NCBI GenBank assembly: GCA_037446395.1
Contig: JBBIIP010000004.1
Span: 1-64,000, forward strand
Direction of reading: 5' to 3'
Length of the DNA: 64,000 nt
Origin: JAAYJT01 sp037446395
Lineage (GTDB): Bacteria > Bacteroidota > Bacteroidia > Bacteroidales > JAAYJT01
The position numbers and the translations under genes are program-made. Shown here one piece after another: positions 1-7,592 of the stretch (its first letter is position 1; every line of letters starts with the position of its first letter). A model generated the notes under the pieces. The model was not told the DNA's origin. It did not search any database and saw only the letters and a program-made list of their open reading frames with translations.

Positions 1-489
1 AATATTATGGACGGACTTTCTGTTGCAACTTCTTCGCCTAATAAGATTGAAGAAATAAATGCTATCAGAGAAGTATGCCAATCCGGTGAAATGAAAACTG
101 TAAAGCCAACAAAAGTTGACGTTAAACTTATTGGACATGACGGAACAATTCATTTATTCGACATCAAAACAGCCAAGCCAAATGCAGGTGGATTTAAAGA
201 ATTTAAAAGAACTCTTTTAGAATGGGTAGCCACAACATTAGCAGCCAATCCAACAGCAAATGTTCAGACGATTATTGCAATTCCTTACAATCCATATGAA
301 CCACAACCATACAACCGTTGGACAATGCGTGGCATGCTCGACTTAGACAATGAATTAAAAGTTGCAGCCGAGTTTTGGGACTTTCTTGGCGGACAAGGTG
401 CATATACTGACCTACTTGACATTTTTGAGCGAATCGGTTTAGAACTAAGACCTGAAATTGACGCATACTTTGCAAGATATAAAAGATAA
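1..489 (+). CDS. Type II restriction endonuclease, TdeIII-like (5' end missing)
   Basis: The reading frame is open to the left edge of the window, so only the C-terminal part (about 160 residues after the first ATG at 7) is present. The text LFDIKTAKPN resembles the D/E-x-K part of a PD-(D/E)xK nuclease core. The segments FKRTLLEWVA, IPYNPYEP, RWTMRGMLDLDNE and LELRPEIDAYFARY match my memory of TdeIII-family enzymes, which cut GGNCC-type sites. A partner methyltransferase would be expected upstream, outside the window. Family assignment is from recall of conserved words, not from an alignment, so another PD-(D/E)xK enzyme is possible. Confidence 0.6.
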   Translation, partial: NIMDGLSVATSSPNKIEEINAIREVCQSGEMKTVKPTKVDVKLIGHDGTIHLFDIKTAKPNAGGFKEFKRTLLEWVATTLAANPTANVQTIIAIPYNPYEPQPYNRWTMRGMLDLDNELKVAAEFWDFLGGQGAYTDLLDIFERIGLELRPEIDAYFARYKR

Positions 490-606
490 TAGCCAACGCT
501 TTTGGTGGCACATTTGCAAAACCGCACAAACCCCCGCTAAAGCCAAGTTTAGCAAAAGAGCCACACCAGCCAACGCTGATACCAAAGCTTTGTCGTAGAG
601 TGCAAT
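490..606. other. Cassette-like non-coding spacer after the restriction gene
   Basis: This stretch directly follows the stop codon and contains no gene. It has GCCAACGC near its beginning and again near 569-576, the second as part of GCCACACCAGCCAACGC (560-576). That 17-mer recurs exactly at 7321-7337, on the far side of the trk module. Similar GCCAACGC-bearing spacers are common between accessory genes of Bacteroidota. I infer a cassette or recombination boundary, but it does not fit the canonical integron attC core. Confidence 0.4.
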
Positions 607-637
607 TTTGCCAACTTTAAAATAATTTCTAAATTTA
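607..637 (+). promoter_or_regulatory. Candidate Bacteroidota promoter for the response regulator
   Basis: TTTG at 607-610 is followed after exactly 19 bases by TAAATTTA (630-637), seven of eight matches to TAnnTTTG. The predicted start near 644 would leave a leader of about 15 bases before the TTG start codon at 659. Confidence 0.4.
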
Positions 638-658
638 CGTTTTCTAATATCAAACATT

Positions 659-2005
659 TTGAAGAATATATTAATCATAGACGATGAAGAAAAACTAAGA
701 AATCTGCTTTCAAAGATTATTAATTACGAAGGATTTGAAGTACTTCAAGCCGAAAACAGTAAAACAGCTTTGAAAAAAATGGAGCAGTTTGATATTGATG
801 TTGTTATTTGTGATGTGAAACTACCCGACGGAAATGGAGTGGAACTATCAAAAGAACTTAAACAGAAATATCCATTAACAGAAATAATTTTGCTCACAGC
901 TTATGGTAATATTTCTGACGGTGTTCAGGCTATAAAAAATGGAGCCTTTGATTATATAACCAAAGGCGATGACAATAATAAAATAATACCATTAGTTAAT
1001 AGGGCTTTTGAAAAAGTTGAACTAACAAAACGAGTGCAACGATTAGAGCAGCAACTTGTTAATAAATACTCTTTTGAAAGCATAATCGGAGATTCAAAAC
1101 TAATTAAAAAATCAATTGAACAGGCTAAAAAGGTTGCCGATAGTGACACAACTGTTTTGCTCACAGGAGAAACCGGAACAGGAAAAGAAGTATTTGCACA
1201 AGCCATTCACCAAGCAAGTAAGCGTAGAAACAAAAACTTTGTTGCAATTAATTGCTCGGCATTCAGCAAAGAATTACTTGAAAGTGAACTATTCGGACAC
1301 GTAGCAGGTGCGTTTAGTGGGGCAATTAAAGACCATAAAGGACTGTTTTCTGAAGCAAATAATGGAACAATTTTCCTTGATGAAATTGGGGAAATGCCTT
1401 TAGGATTACAGGCGAAATTGCTTAGAGTAATTGAAACAAGCGAGTTTTTCAAAGTTGGTGATAGTAAACCCACCAAAATAGATGTACGAATAATAGCTGC
1501 AACTAACCGAAACTTACAGAACGAAATAGAAACCGGGCATTTTAGGGAAGATTTATTTTATCGAGTTTCTGTTTTTCAAATAAATCTGCCTGCATTACGA
1601 GAACGAGTTTGTGACATTGAACTTTTTGCATATCATTTTTTACAATTGTTTTCAATAAAAGCTAATAAGAGAATTGATAAACTTACAGACGACTTCATAA
1701 TTGCATTAAAGCAGTACCCATGGAAAGGGAATATTCGGGAGCTTAGAAATGTAATTGAACGGTGTGTTATTTTGACAAATGGTTCAGTAATTACTACTGA
1801 TTTGTTACCTTTAGACATCAAAGAAATTGTAATACATACTTCTAAAAACAAATTAAGTTCTTCATTTGAACTGTCCAGTGCCGAAAAGCTCCATATTCAG
1901 AAGGTTTTAAACTATACCAATGGAAATAAAACGAAGACAGCTGAATTATTGGGAATTGCGCTAACTACGCTATACCGAAAGCTATCTGAATACAAAATTG
2001 ATTAA
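659..2005 (+). CDS. Sigma-54-dependent response regulator, NtrC family
   Basis: This 448-residue protein has three parts. A receiver domain (about 1-115) carries the acidic pair DDE at 8-10 and the phosphoacceptor Asp52 in CDVKLP. A sigma-54 AAA+ domain (about 140-370) shows Walker A GETGTGKE (170-177), Walker B TIFLDEIGEM (237-246) and a sigma-54 contact loop reading GAFSGA (217-222) instead of GAFTGA. A Fis-type helix-turn-helix (about 410-448) ends in TLYRKLSEYKI. The start is TTG. It lies upstream of a sigma-54 promoter, the trk genes and a histidine kinase, so the natural inference is that the kinase phosphorylates it and it activates trkA-trkH transcription. Confidence 0.9.
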   Translation: MKNILIIDDEEKLRNLLSKIINYEGFEVLQAENSKTALKKMEQFDIDVVICDVKLPDGNGVELSKELKQKYPLTEIILLTAYGNISDGVQAIKNGAFDYITKGDDNNKIIPLVNRAFEKVELTKRVQRLEQQLVNKYSFESIIGDSKLIKKSIEQAKKVADSDTTVLLTGETGTGKEVFAQAIHQASKRRNKNFVAINCSAFSKELLESELFGHVAGAFSGAIKDHKGLFSEANNGTIFLDEIGEMPLGLQAKLLRVIETSEFFKVGDSKPTKIDVRIIAATNRNLQNEIETGHFREDLFYRVSVFQINLPALRERVCDIELFAYHFLQLFSIKANKRIDKLTDDFIIALKQYPWKGNIRELRNVIERCVILTNGSVITTDLLPLDIKEIVIHTSKNKLSSSFELSSAEKLHIQKVLNYTNGNKTKTAELLGIALTTLYRKLSEYKID

Positions 2006-2033
2006 CCCAACCCTATCGTTTCGCTAATATTTG

Positions 2034-2058
2034 CCCTTTCATTCTGAAAGGGTTTTTT
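2034..2058 (+). terminator. Rho-independent terminator after the response regulator
   Basis: A perfect 8-bp stem (CCCTTTCA / TGAAAGGG) with a 3-base loop is followed by six T residues. It separates transcription of the regulator from the downstream trk genes, which therefore need their own promoter. Confidence 0.8.
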
Positions 2059-2126
2059 ATTTCAAAAAGAAATGATCTTGTTTTAAAACACTTACAAACA
2101 AGCATATATAGTTCATTCTAATTTTC

Positions 2127-2142
2127 TGGTTTATGAATTGCA
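2127..2142 (+). promoter_or_regulatory. Sigma-54 (-24/-12) promoter for the trk operon
   Basis: The sequence TGGTTTATGAATTGCA has the invariant GG (2128-2129) and GC (2140-2141) separated by exactly 10 bases, with a full TTGCA -12 element. It lies between the regulator's terminator and the next gene, and the upstream gene encodes a sigma-54 activator. The predicted start is near 2153. About 64 bp further upstream is an inverted repeat CTTGTT-N14-AACAAG (2077-2102) that could be the activator's enhancer site. Confidence 0.7.
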
Positions 2143-2146
2143 ATTG

Positions 2147-2166
2147 GTATTACAAGTTTGTAATAC
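2147..2166 (+). promoter_or_regulatory. 20-bp perfect palindrome at the trk transcription start
   Basis: GTATTACAA-GT-TTGTAATAC is a 9-bp perfect inverted repeat overlapping the predicted start of the sigma-54 transcript. Another TTACAA half-site lies at 2092-2097. It could be an operator or a 5'-UTR hairpin; there is no following T run that would make it a terminator. Confidence 0.55.
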
Positions 2167-2181
2167 TTAAAAAATCAGATT

Positions 2182-2517
2182 ATGGAATCTCGAATTCAAA
2201 AAACGCTTACTCAATGGTTTCCTGATGCCTTTGCAGCTGCACAAAAAACCGCATTAAAAACCGATTATGAGTTTCTTAATCATTTTGCCAAGTACGTAAC
2301 GGGTTTGATAAAAGATGATTGTGAGAGTAAGAAAGAACCTTTTAAGATAATTAACTTATTGTATTCAAAAGGTACTTTGTTCGAAAGGAATGCAATAGAA
2401 AATGAATTTTTCCTTTATATCGCTTCTGACGAAAAGCCACAGACGTTAAAGGAAAGTCTAAGTTTAATGCCGGAAGGACTTCGGGCTGTTTATATTAAAA
2501 CAATTTTAGAGAATTAA
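2182..2517 (+). CDS. Uncharacterised 111-residue protein, first gene of the trk operon
   Basis: I do not recognise this protein with certainty. It is small, without signal peptide or membrane segment, and looks mainly helical, with phrases such as WFPDAFAAAQ, YVTGLIKDDC and LPMPEGLRAVYI-like C-terminal text (SLMPEGLRAVYIKTILEN). It starts with ATG 16 bases after the palindrome and is followed 13 bases later by trkA. The same A-rich 12-mer TTAAAAAATCAG precedes both genes. Its place as the first gene under the sigma-54 promoter suggests a role tied to potassium uptake, for example a regulatory subunit, but nothing in the sequence proves it. Confidence 0.75.
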   Translation: MESRIQKTLTQWFPDAFAAAQKTALKTDYEFLNHFAKYVTGLIKDDCESKKEPFKIINLLYSKGTLFERNAIENEFFLYIASDEKPQTLKESLSLMPEGLRAVYIKTILEN

Positions 2518-2530
2518 AAAATCAGGAAAA

Positions 2531-3865
2531 ATGAAAATAATTATAGCAGGGGATGGTGAAGTAGGTTTCTATCTAGCCAAATTATTGGAAAAAGAATTTC
2601 AGGATATTACGCTAATTGATAAACAACGAGATAAACTTTCTATTGTTGAAAACAAATTAGGGATTGCAACCGTTTTGGGTGATTCAACAAGTTACAGCGT
2701 TTTAAAACAGGCAGGAGTTCAAAATGCAGACCTCGTAATAGCTGTAACATCTGTGGAATCTACAAATATTACCACTTGTTTAATTGGTAAGAAACTTGGT
2801 GCTAAATCTACTATTGCGCGAATAAATAACATGGAGTATTTAGTTGATAAGAATACTTTGGATTTACGTGATTTAGGCATCGATGAATTAGTTTCTCCCG
2901 AATCGCTCGCCGCTCGTGAGGTAAAATATTTACTAAAATCGCCTGTTCTTACGGAAGTATTCAATCTGTATAAAAAAGACTTGTACATGATGGGGGTACG
3001 TGTTGAAGATGATGCAACAATAGTTAATAAGACCATTGCCGAATCAGCTCATTCATTAACCAACAGTTCATTTATGATTGTTGCGATTTTGCGAAATGAA
3101 AAAACGCTGATACCAACTGGCGATTTACAGATATTAAAAGGAGACTTGCTTTATTTTGTAGCTACAGACCAAGGCAAAGATAAAGTACTTGAATATGCCG
3201 GAAAGAATCCGATTCAGATAAAAAATGTTTTGGTTATAGGAGGAAGCAAAACAGGGCAATACATTGCGTTACGCCTTGGTGAGTACTATAATATTAAATT
3301 GGTTGAAAAAAATCTTGAAAAGTGCAACCATTTGGCAAGGCACATCCCTAATGTTCATTTTGTATGCGGTGATGGTGCAGATGTCGGGTTGCTTGAAGAA
3401 GAAAAAATTTCCGACTACGATGCTGTAATATCGGTAACTGGAAGTGCTGAAACGAATATCTTCTCCTGTTTATTAGCAAAAGACCATGGCGTAAAAAAAA
3501 CGATAGCAATGGTTGAGAATACTGGTTTATTTAACTACTCTCAAAAGATGGGCGTCGACACCCTGATAAACAAAAAAATGGCGGCAGCAAATTTTGTGTT
3601 TCGACATATACTTAAAGGAAGAATTCTGGCTCAACTCTATGGAATTGATGCTGAAATTCAAGAATTCGTTGTCAAGAAGGATTCTAGAAACATCAATAAA
3701 CCCATTAAAGATTTGAATTTCCCTGCAAATGCAATAATTAGTGGTATTGTTAGAGATGGACGAGGATATATCACCCTTGGAAGCTTTGAACTAAATGCAA
3801 AAGATACTGTATTTGTTTTTTCATTGCCAGAAAGCACGAAAGAAGTTATAGCATTTTTCAAATAA
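2531..3865 (+). CDS. trkA: Trk potassium uptake regulatory subunit TrkA
   Basis: This 444-residue peripheral membrane protein binds NAD(H) or nucleotides and gates TrkH. It shows the usual duplicated RCK layout: an N-terminal Rossmann fold with GDGEVGFYLAKLL (about 7-19), an RCK_C domain (about 135-215), a second Rossmann fold beginning VLVIGGSKTGQYIALRL near 233, and a second RCK_C domain at the end. The length fits the family. The gap to trkH is 19 bases, so the two are co-transcribed. ATG with the upstream TTAAAAAATCAGGA supports the start. Confidence 0.95.
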   Translation: MKIIIAGDGEVGFYLAKLLEKEFQDITLIDKQRDKLSIVENKLGIATVLGDSTSYSVLKQAGVQNADLVIAVTSVESTNITTCLIGKKLGAKSTIARINNMEYLVDKNTLDLRDLGIDELVSPESLAAREVKYLLKSPVLTEVFNLYKKDLYMMGVRVEDDATIVNKTIAESAHSLTNSSFMIVAILRNEKTLIPTGDLQILKGDLLYFVATDQGKDKVLEYAGKNPIQIKNVLVIGGSKTGQYIALRLGEYYNIKLVEKNLEKCNHLARHIPNVHFVCGDGADVGLLEEEKISDYDAVISVTGSAETNIFSCLLAKDHGVKKTIAMVENTGLFNYSQKMGVDTLINKKMAAANFVFRHILKGRILAQLYGIDAEIQEFVVKKDSRNINKPIKDLNFPANAIISGIVRDGRGYITLGSFELNAKDTVFVFSLPESTKEVIAFFK

Positions 3866-3884
3866 TTCAATCAACAGAATTTCA

Positions 3885-5474
3885 ATGAATTTAAAATATA
3901 ATACAAGGTTCGACACATTTAAAATGATGTTTAAGCAAATTGGGAGTTTGCTAATTGTTTTGGGATATACCATGGTCGTACCATTACTGGTGTCGCTTCT
4001 CTACTCGGAATTTTATTCAGCAATGGGATTTTTAATTTCAGGGCTTATTAGTTATATAATCGGTTTTTTTCTAAATAAAACCATGCAAATAGCTAAAGAG
4101 CCATTAAACCGCCATGCATTAATTATTGCAGCTATGGGATGGCTGTCTATTGCCATATTTGGAGCTTTGCCGTTTATCATAATTGCTTATATTACTCCTG
4201 TAGAAATTGCTCAACAATTTGTTCCTGCTTTAGCAGATTATCAGTCAAGTATTTTCTATTTTAAAAATCCTTTACACGCCCTTTTTGAGAGTATGAGCGG
4301 ATTTACCACCACTGGTTTGACAATGGCTGTTCATGAGCCTTCTATAGGTAAGGGCTTACTTTTTTATCGTTGTTTTTCACAGTGGATAGGAGGAGCCGGT
4401 ATTATAGTACTTGCCTTGGCGGTTTTAAATCAATCGAGCGGAAAAATCGCATTTTTGCTTTACGGTGCTGAATCTTCTGGCGAACGCCTTCGACCTACAA
4501 TTATTGAGACTGCACGTTCTATATGGAAAATCTATTTAGGCCTAACCCTTTTTAGTTTTGTTTATCTGGTAATTGGAACATATTTTATTTTGCCTGAATA
4601 TAATTTGTTGGATAATATTTTTGATTCAATTAATCATGCCATGGCAGGACAATCAACCGGAGGTTTTAGCACGTTGGATGATAGTATTGCAGGATACAAT
4701 TCCGAAGCAATGGATATGTTGTATCTGTTACCTATGGTATTGGGAGCATTGTCATTACCATTCTATTTTAAAGTCTTTTATGAAAGACAAATCAAGCAAT
4801 TTTACAAAAATTTACAGACTCGTTCCATTATAATTACTTGTATTTTAGGAGGCATCATACTTTCGTTTCTGCTTTTGAAGTCAGGAGTAATATCGGAAGC
4901 TTTTCGTGTGGGTATGTTTCAATTTATTAGTGCTTTAACAACAACAGGTTGGCAAACCTCAGATGTACATATTTGGGATGCTGCATCTGTTACCTTTATT
5001 GTTATGGGTGCAATGATTGTCGGTGGTGCTGCCGGAGCAACCGTGGGCGGGATTAAAATAATAAGGATATTGCTGATTTTTAAAGGGTTATTTTGGCATA
5101 TTAACAATTATTTTTCTTCTGAAAATTCAATAAAAGTGGTAAAGTTCAACGAAAAACGCTTATTGCCTGATGAAATGAACAGGGAACTTGCCGTTGCAGC
5201 CACTTTTTCATTTATCTATCTCATGTTTGTTTTGACGTCAACATTTATAACCTACTATTTTATGGGAACAGGATATTCAATAACTGATGCTCTTTTTGAA
5301 TCTGCTTCTGCGCAAGGAACGGTTGGATTGTCATGTGGAATTACCAACCCTGAGATGTCTCCGGTTATTGAAATTACGTATATAATACAAATGTGGGCGG
5401 GAAGGTTAGAAATTATTCCAATTCTTATTCTATTCCGAACAGTTTTCTTAGGAACCAAGCCTAAAGTAGTGTAG
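3885..5474 (+). CDS. trkH: Trk potassium transporter membrane subunit TrkH
   Basis: This 529-residue polytopic inner-membrane protein forms the ion pathway of the Trk system. Four pore loops of the Trk/Ktr/HKT superfamily are visible, each with a key glycine: SGFTTTGLT, AGQSTGGFST, SALTTTGWQT and SAQGTVGLSC. Hydrophobic segments run through the protein, the first two near residues 20-70. It is somewhat longer than many TrkH proteins (about 480). It follows trkA closely and precedes the histidine kinase gene by 61 bases. Confidence 0.95.
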   Translation: MNLKYNTRFDTFKMMFKQIGSLLIVLGYTMVVPLLVSLLYSEFYSAMGFLISGLISYIIGFFLNKTMQIAKEPLNRHALIIAAMGWLSIAIFGALPFIIIAYITPVEIAQQFVPALADYQSSIFYFKNPLHALFESMSGFTTTGLTMAVHEPSIGKGLLFYRCFSQWIGGAGIIVLALAVLNQSSGKIAFLLYGAESSGERLRPTIIETARSIWKIYLGLTLFSFVYLVIGTYFILPEYNLLDNIFDSINHAMAGQSTGGFSTLDDSIAGYNSEAMDMLYLLPMVLGALSLPFYFKVFYERQIKQFYKNLQTRSIIITCILGGIILSFLLLKSGVISEAFRVGMFQFISALTTTGWQTSDVHIWDAASVTFIVMGAMIVGGAAGATVGGIKIIRILLIFKGLFWHINNYFSSENSIKVVKFNEKRLLPDEMNRELAVAATFSFIYLMFVLTSTFITYYFMGTGYSITDALFESASAQGTVGLSCGITNPEMSPVIEITYIIQMWAGRLEIIPILILFRTVFLGTKPKVV

Positions 5475-5483
5475 CTTAATTCA

Positions 5484-5512
5484 TTTGTGAATTTTTAATT
5501 AATGTATCTTTG
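5484..5512 (+). promoter_or_regulatory. Candidate Bacteroidota promoter for the histidine kinase
   Basis: TTTG (5484-5487), 17 bases, then TATCTTTG (5505-5512), a full match to TAnnTTTG. It would start transcription near 5519, just before the kinase ATG at 5536, giving the kinase a constitutive supply independent of sigma-54. The spacer is slightly short. Confidence 0.45.
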
Positions 5513-5535
5513 AAAAAGCAAATTAATACAATGGT

Positions 5536-7287
5536 ATGAAAATTAAAACAAAGCTGAATCTTGGTATTGGTTTGCTATTTAGCTTGATTATTATTTTAGC
5601 ATTATTCAGCATTAAGCAAATTAATCTGTTGTCGACTGCCTCAGAGAACATTCTTAGAGACAATAAAGAAACTCTTGGTTATACCAGAAATATGTTGAAG
5701 GCATTATCGGAAATTGACAAAAACCAAGACGAAGTCTTAAACACCTTTGAAGTATATCTTTTAAAGCAAAAGTCGAATATAACTGAGGTTGGTGAAAACG
5801 AACTAACCGAAAAACTTTCAATGAACTTTAATTTACTCAAAAGAAATCTTTCTGATGAATCTGCAAAGGCTAATTTGCAGGTAGTCCTTTTTGAAATAAT
5901 GAACATAAACTTACGAGCTATCGAATCCAAAAATTTTTTTGCAAAAGAAACGGCTCAAAAGTCTATTTTTATAATTAGTACTATGAGCTTGTTTTGTTTC
6001 ATCATAGCACTTATTCTTTTTCTTAAGCTTCCCGGAAATATTTCAAATCCAATTAAAGAATTAATTAGTAGTATTAAAAAAATTGCAGTCAATGATTATA
6101 CTCAAAGAGTTAATTTCGTAGGATATAATGAATTGGGAGAATTAGCTGTTTCTTTTAACACTATGGCCAGCAAACTTGAGGAGTACAACAATAGCAACGT
6201 TGCAAAATTGCTCACCGAGAAAAAAATAACAGAAACTTTAATTAATAATATACATTACCCGATTATTGGCTTTGATACAACAAAGAAAATCAATTTAGTA
6301 AACGATGAGTTTATAAAAGTTTCAGGGTTGAGCTATTCATGTTTGGTTGGGAATAATATTTTTGAGCTTGCCTCTGAGAATGATTTAATAAGTCAAATTA
6401 TCATAGATGGTTCCAACAATAAAGCAATCTCATCAAATGAGGACTCAAACACAAGGATACATTTGGAAATGCATGGTAAAGATTTTTACTTTGAGAAAGA
6501 GATTCAAGAAATATCATTAGCAAATCAAGTTGATACAAGAGGTCATTTAATGGGATATGTTGTAATACTGAAAAATGTAACCAAGTATATGGAACTTGAT
6601 TTGGCAAAAACTAATTTTATTGCAACGGTTTCACATGAGTTAAAAACCCCTGTTTCAGCAATAAAATTTAGCTTGCAATTGTTAGAAAATGAAAAAACAG
6701 GTTTACTAAATCAAGAGCAACATGAATTAATAAAAAGTTGTGAAGAGGACACCAATAATTTATTGAAAATAATATCTGAATTAACAAACTTAGCACAAGT
6801 TGAAACCGGAAACATTCAATTGAATATAGCACCTGTGAATATAAATGATATTTTGAAATATGCTATCAATACAACCAAGTCAGTAGCAAATCAAAAAAAC
6901 ATAAATTTTGAAATTGATTTGCCCTCAGATATACCAAAAGTAATTGCAGATAAAGAAAAAACAGCATGGGTATTAACAAATATTATATCTAATGCTATTC
7001 GCTATTCTTGTGAAAATTCAAAAATTTCGATTTCAGCTTTACATGTCGAGAATAAAGTGAGATTACTTATAAAAGATTTTGGTCGAGGAATTGAATCTCA
7101 ATACATTAGTCGGGTATTTGACCGATATTTTACTGTCCCCGGTACTAAAAAAGAAGGCTCAGGTCTTGGATTAGCAATAAGCAAAGAGTTTATTGAAGCA
7201 CAAGGCGGTGAAATATCTCTTGAGAGTGAACTTGGAATAGGTAGCACCTTTTCAATCGTTCTAAATTGCAAAGATTACCTTACCTAA
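5536..7287 (+). CDS. Membrane sensor histidine kinase, probable partner of the sigma-54 regulator
   Basis: This 583-residue kinase starts with a membrane segment (about 7-25), has a short extracytoplasmic region of about 110 residues, a second membrane segment (about 137-158), a HAMP region (about 160-215), a PAS-like domain (about 225-345), a HisKA domain with the phosphoacceptor His367 in TVSHELKTP, and a HATPase_c domain with the N box NIISNAIRYS, DFGRGIES and GSGLGLAISKEF. It is on the same strand as trkH and closes the module that the response regulator opens. The small sensor loop and PAS domain suggest sensing of membrane state or cytoplasmic signals. Partnering with the regulator at 659 is inferred from position. 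Confidence 0.9.
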   Translation: MKIKTKLNLGIGLLFSLIIILALFSIKQINLLSTASENILRDNKETLGYTRNMLKALSEIDKNQDEVLNTFEVYLLKQKSNITEVGENELTEKLSMNFNLLKRNLSDESAKANLQVVLFEIMNINLRAIESKNFFAKETAQKSIFIISTMSLFCFIIALILFLKLPGNISNPIKELISSIKKIAVNDYTQRVNFVGYNELGELAVSFNTMASKLEEYNNSNVAKLLTEKKITETLINNIHYPIIGFDTTKKINLVNDEFIKVSGLSYSCLVGNNIFELASENDLISQIIIDGSNNKAISSNEDSNTRIHLEMHGKDFYFEKEIQEISLANQVDTRGHLMGYVVILKNVTKYMELDLAKTNFIATVSHELKTPVSAIKFSLQLLENEKTGLLNQEQHELIKSCEEDTNNLLKIISELTNLAQVETGNIQLNIAPVNINDILKYAINTTKSVANQKNINFEIDLPSDIPKVIADKEKTAWVLTNIISNAIRYSCENSKISISALHVENKVRLLIKDFGRGIESQYISRVFDRYFTVPGTKKEGSGLGLAISKEFIEAQGGEISLESELGIGSTFSIVLNCKDYLT

Positions 7288-7297
7288 TTTGCAAGCA

Positions 7298-7315
7298 TCC
7301 CGATGGCTATCGGGA
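7298..7315. repeat. REP-like hairpin TCCCGAT...ATCGGGA
   Basis: A perfect 7-bp stem with a GGCT loop, 10 bases after the kinase stop codon. It has no T run of its own. Its TCCCGA stem is shared with the hairpin at 7487-7506. Confidence 0.6.
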
Positions 7316-7486
7316 CCAAAGCCACACCAGCCAACGCAACAAGACAGACAAGGAATGACAACGAACAAACATGACAGAAAAGAAGGGCGAAGTGCTAACA
7401 TGGGTGTGGCGTCATGCGGGGTGAAGTGCTTATATTCAAGTGCAGTTTTTCAAATTAACTTTAGTGCTGGGTTGACAGTTTAGTGC

Positions 7487-7506
7487 TCCCGACGCTTCGG
7501 TCGGGA
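7487..7506. repeat. REP-like hairpin TCCCGAC...GTCGGGA
   Basis: A perfect 7-bp stem with a GCTTCG loop. The stem resembles the one at 7298-7315. Pairs of TCCCGA/TCGGGA palindromes are typical of REP sequences moved by REP-associated (TnpA_REP) transposases; no such transposase gene is in the window. Confidence 0.6.
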
Positions 7507-7592
7507 CAGGTCTGAAATCCCGCACGAACGCCAAGCCCAAAAACGTTATGGGCAAGTCTAAAAAACACAGAATACAAGCACATACACCACCG

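Larger units (their letters stand above)
7288..7592. other. Non-coding spacer with repeats bounding the trk module
   Basis: No gene is supported here. It holds two REP-like hairpins (listed separately), the 17-mer GCCACACCAGCCAACGC (7321-7337) shared with 560-576, and near its end the element GCCCA-AAAACGTTA-TGGGC (7535-7553), a 5-bp inverted repeat around AACGTTA. Such AACGTTATGGGC ends are familiar at the borders of accessory genes in Bacteroidota. Inference: a boundary of a mobile or cassette-like unit. Confidence 0.45.

Noticed and set aside
490..576. Integron attC site
   Set aside because: The GCCAACGC spacers look cassette-like, but I could not fit the paired RYYYAAC/GTTRRRY core boxes, and no integron integrase is present.
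7289..7483. 64-codon open frame after the kinase
   Set aside because: It runs through the REP-like hairpin and the 17-bp repeat and encodes no natural-looking protein.
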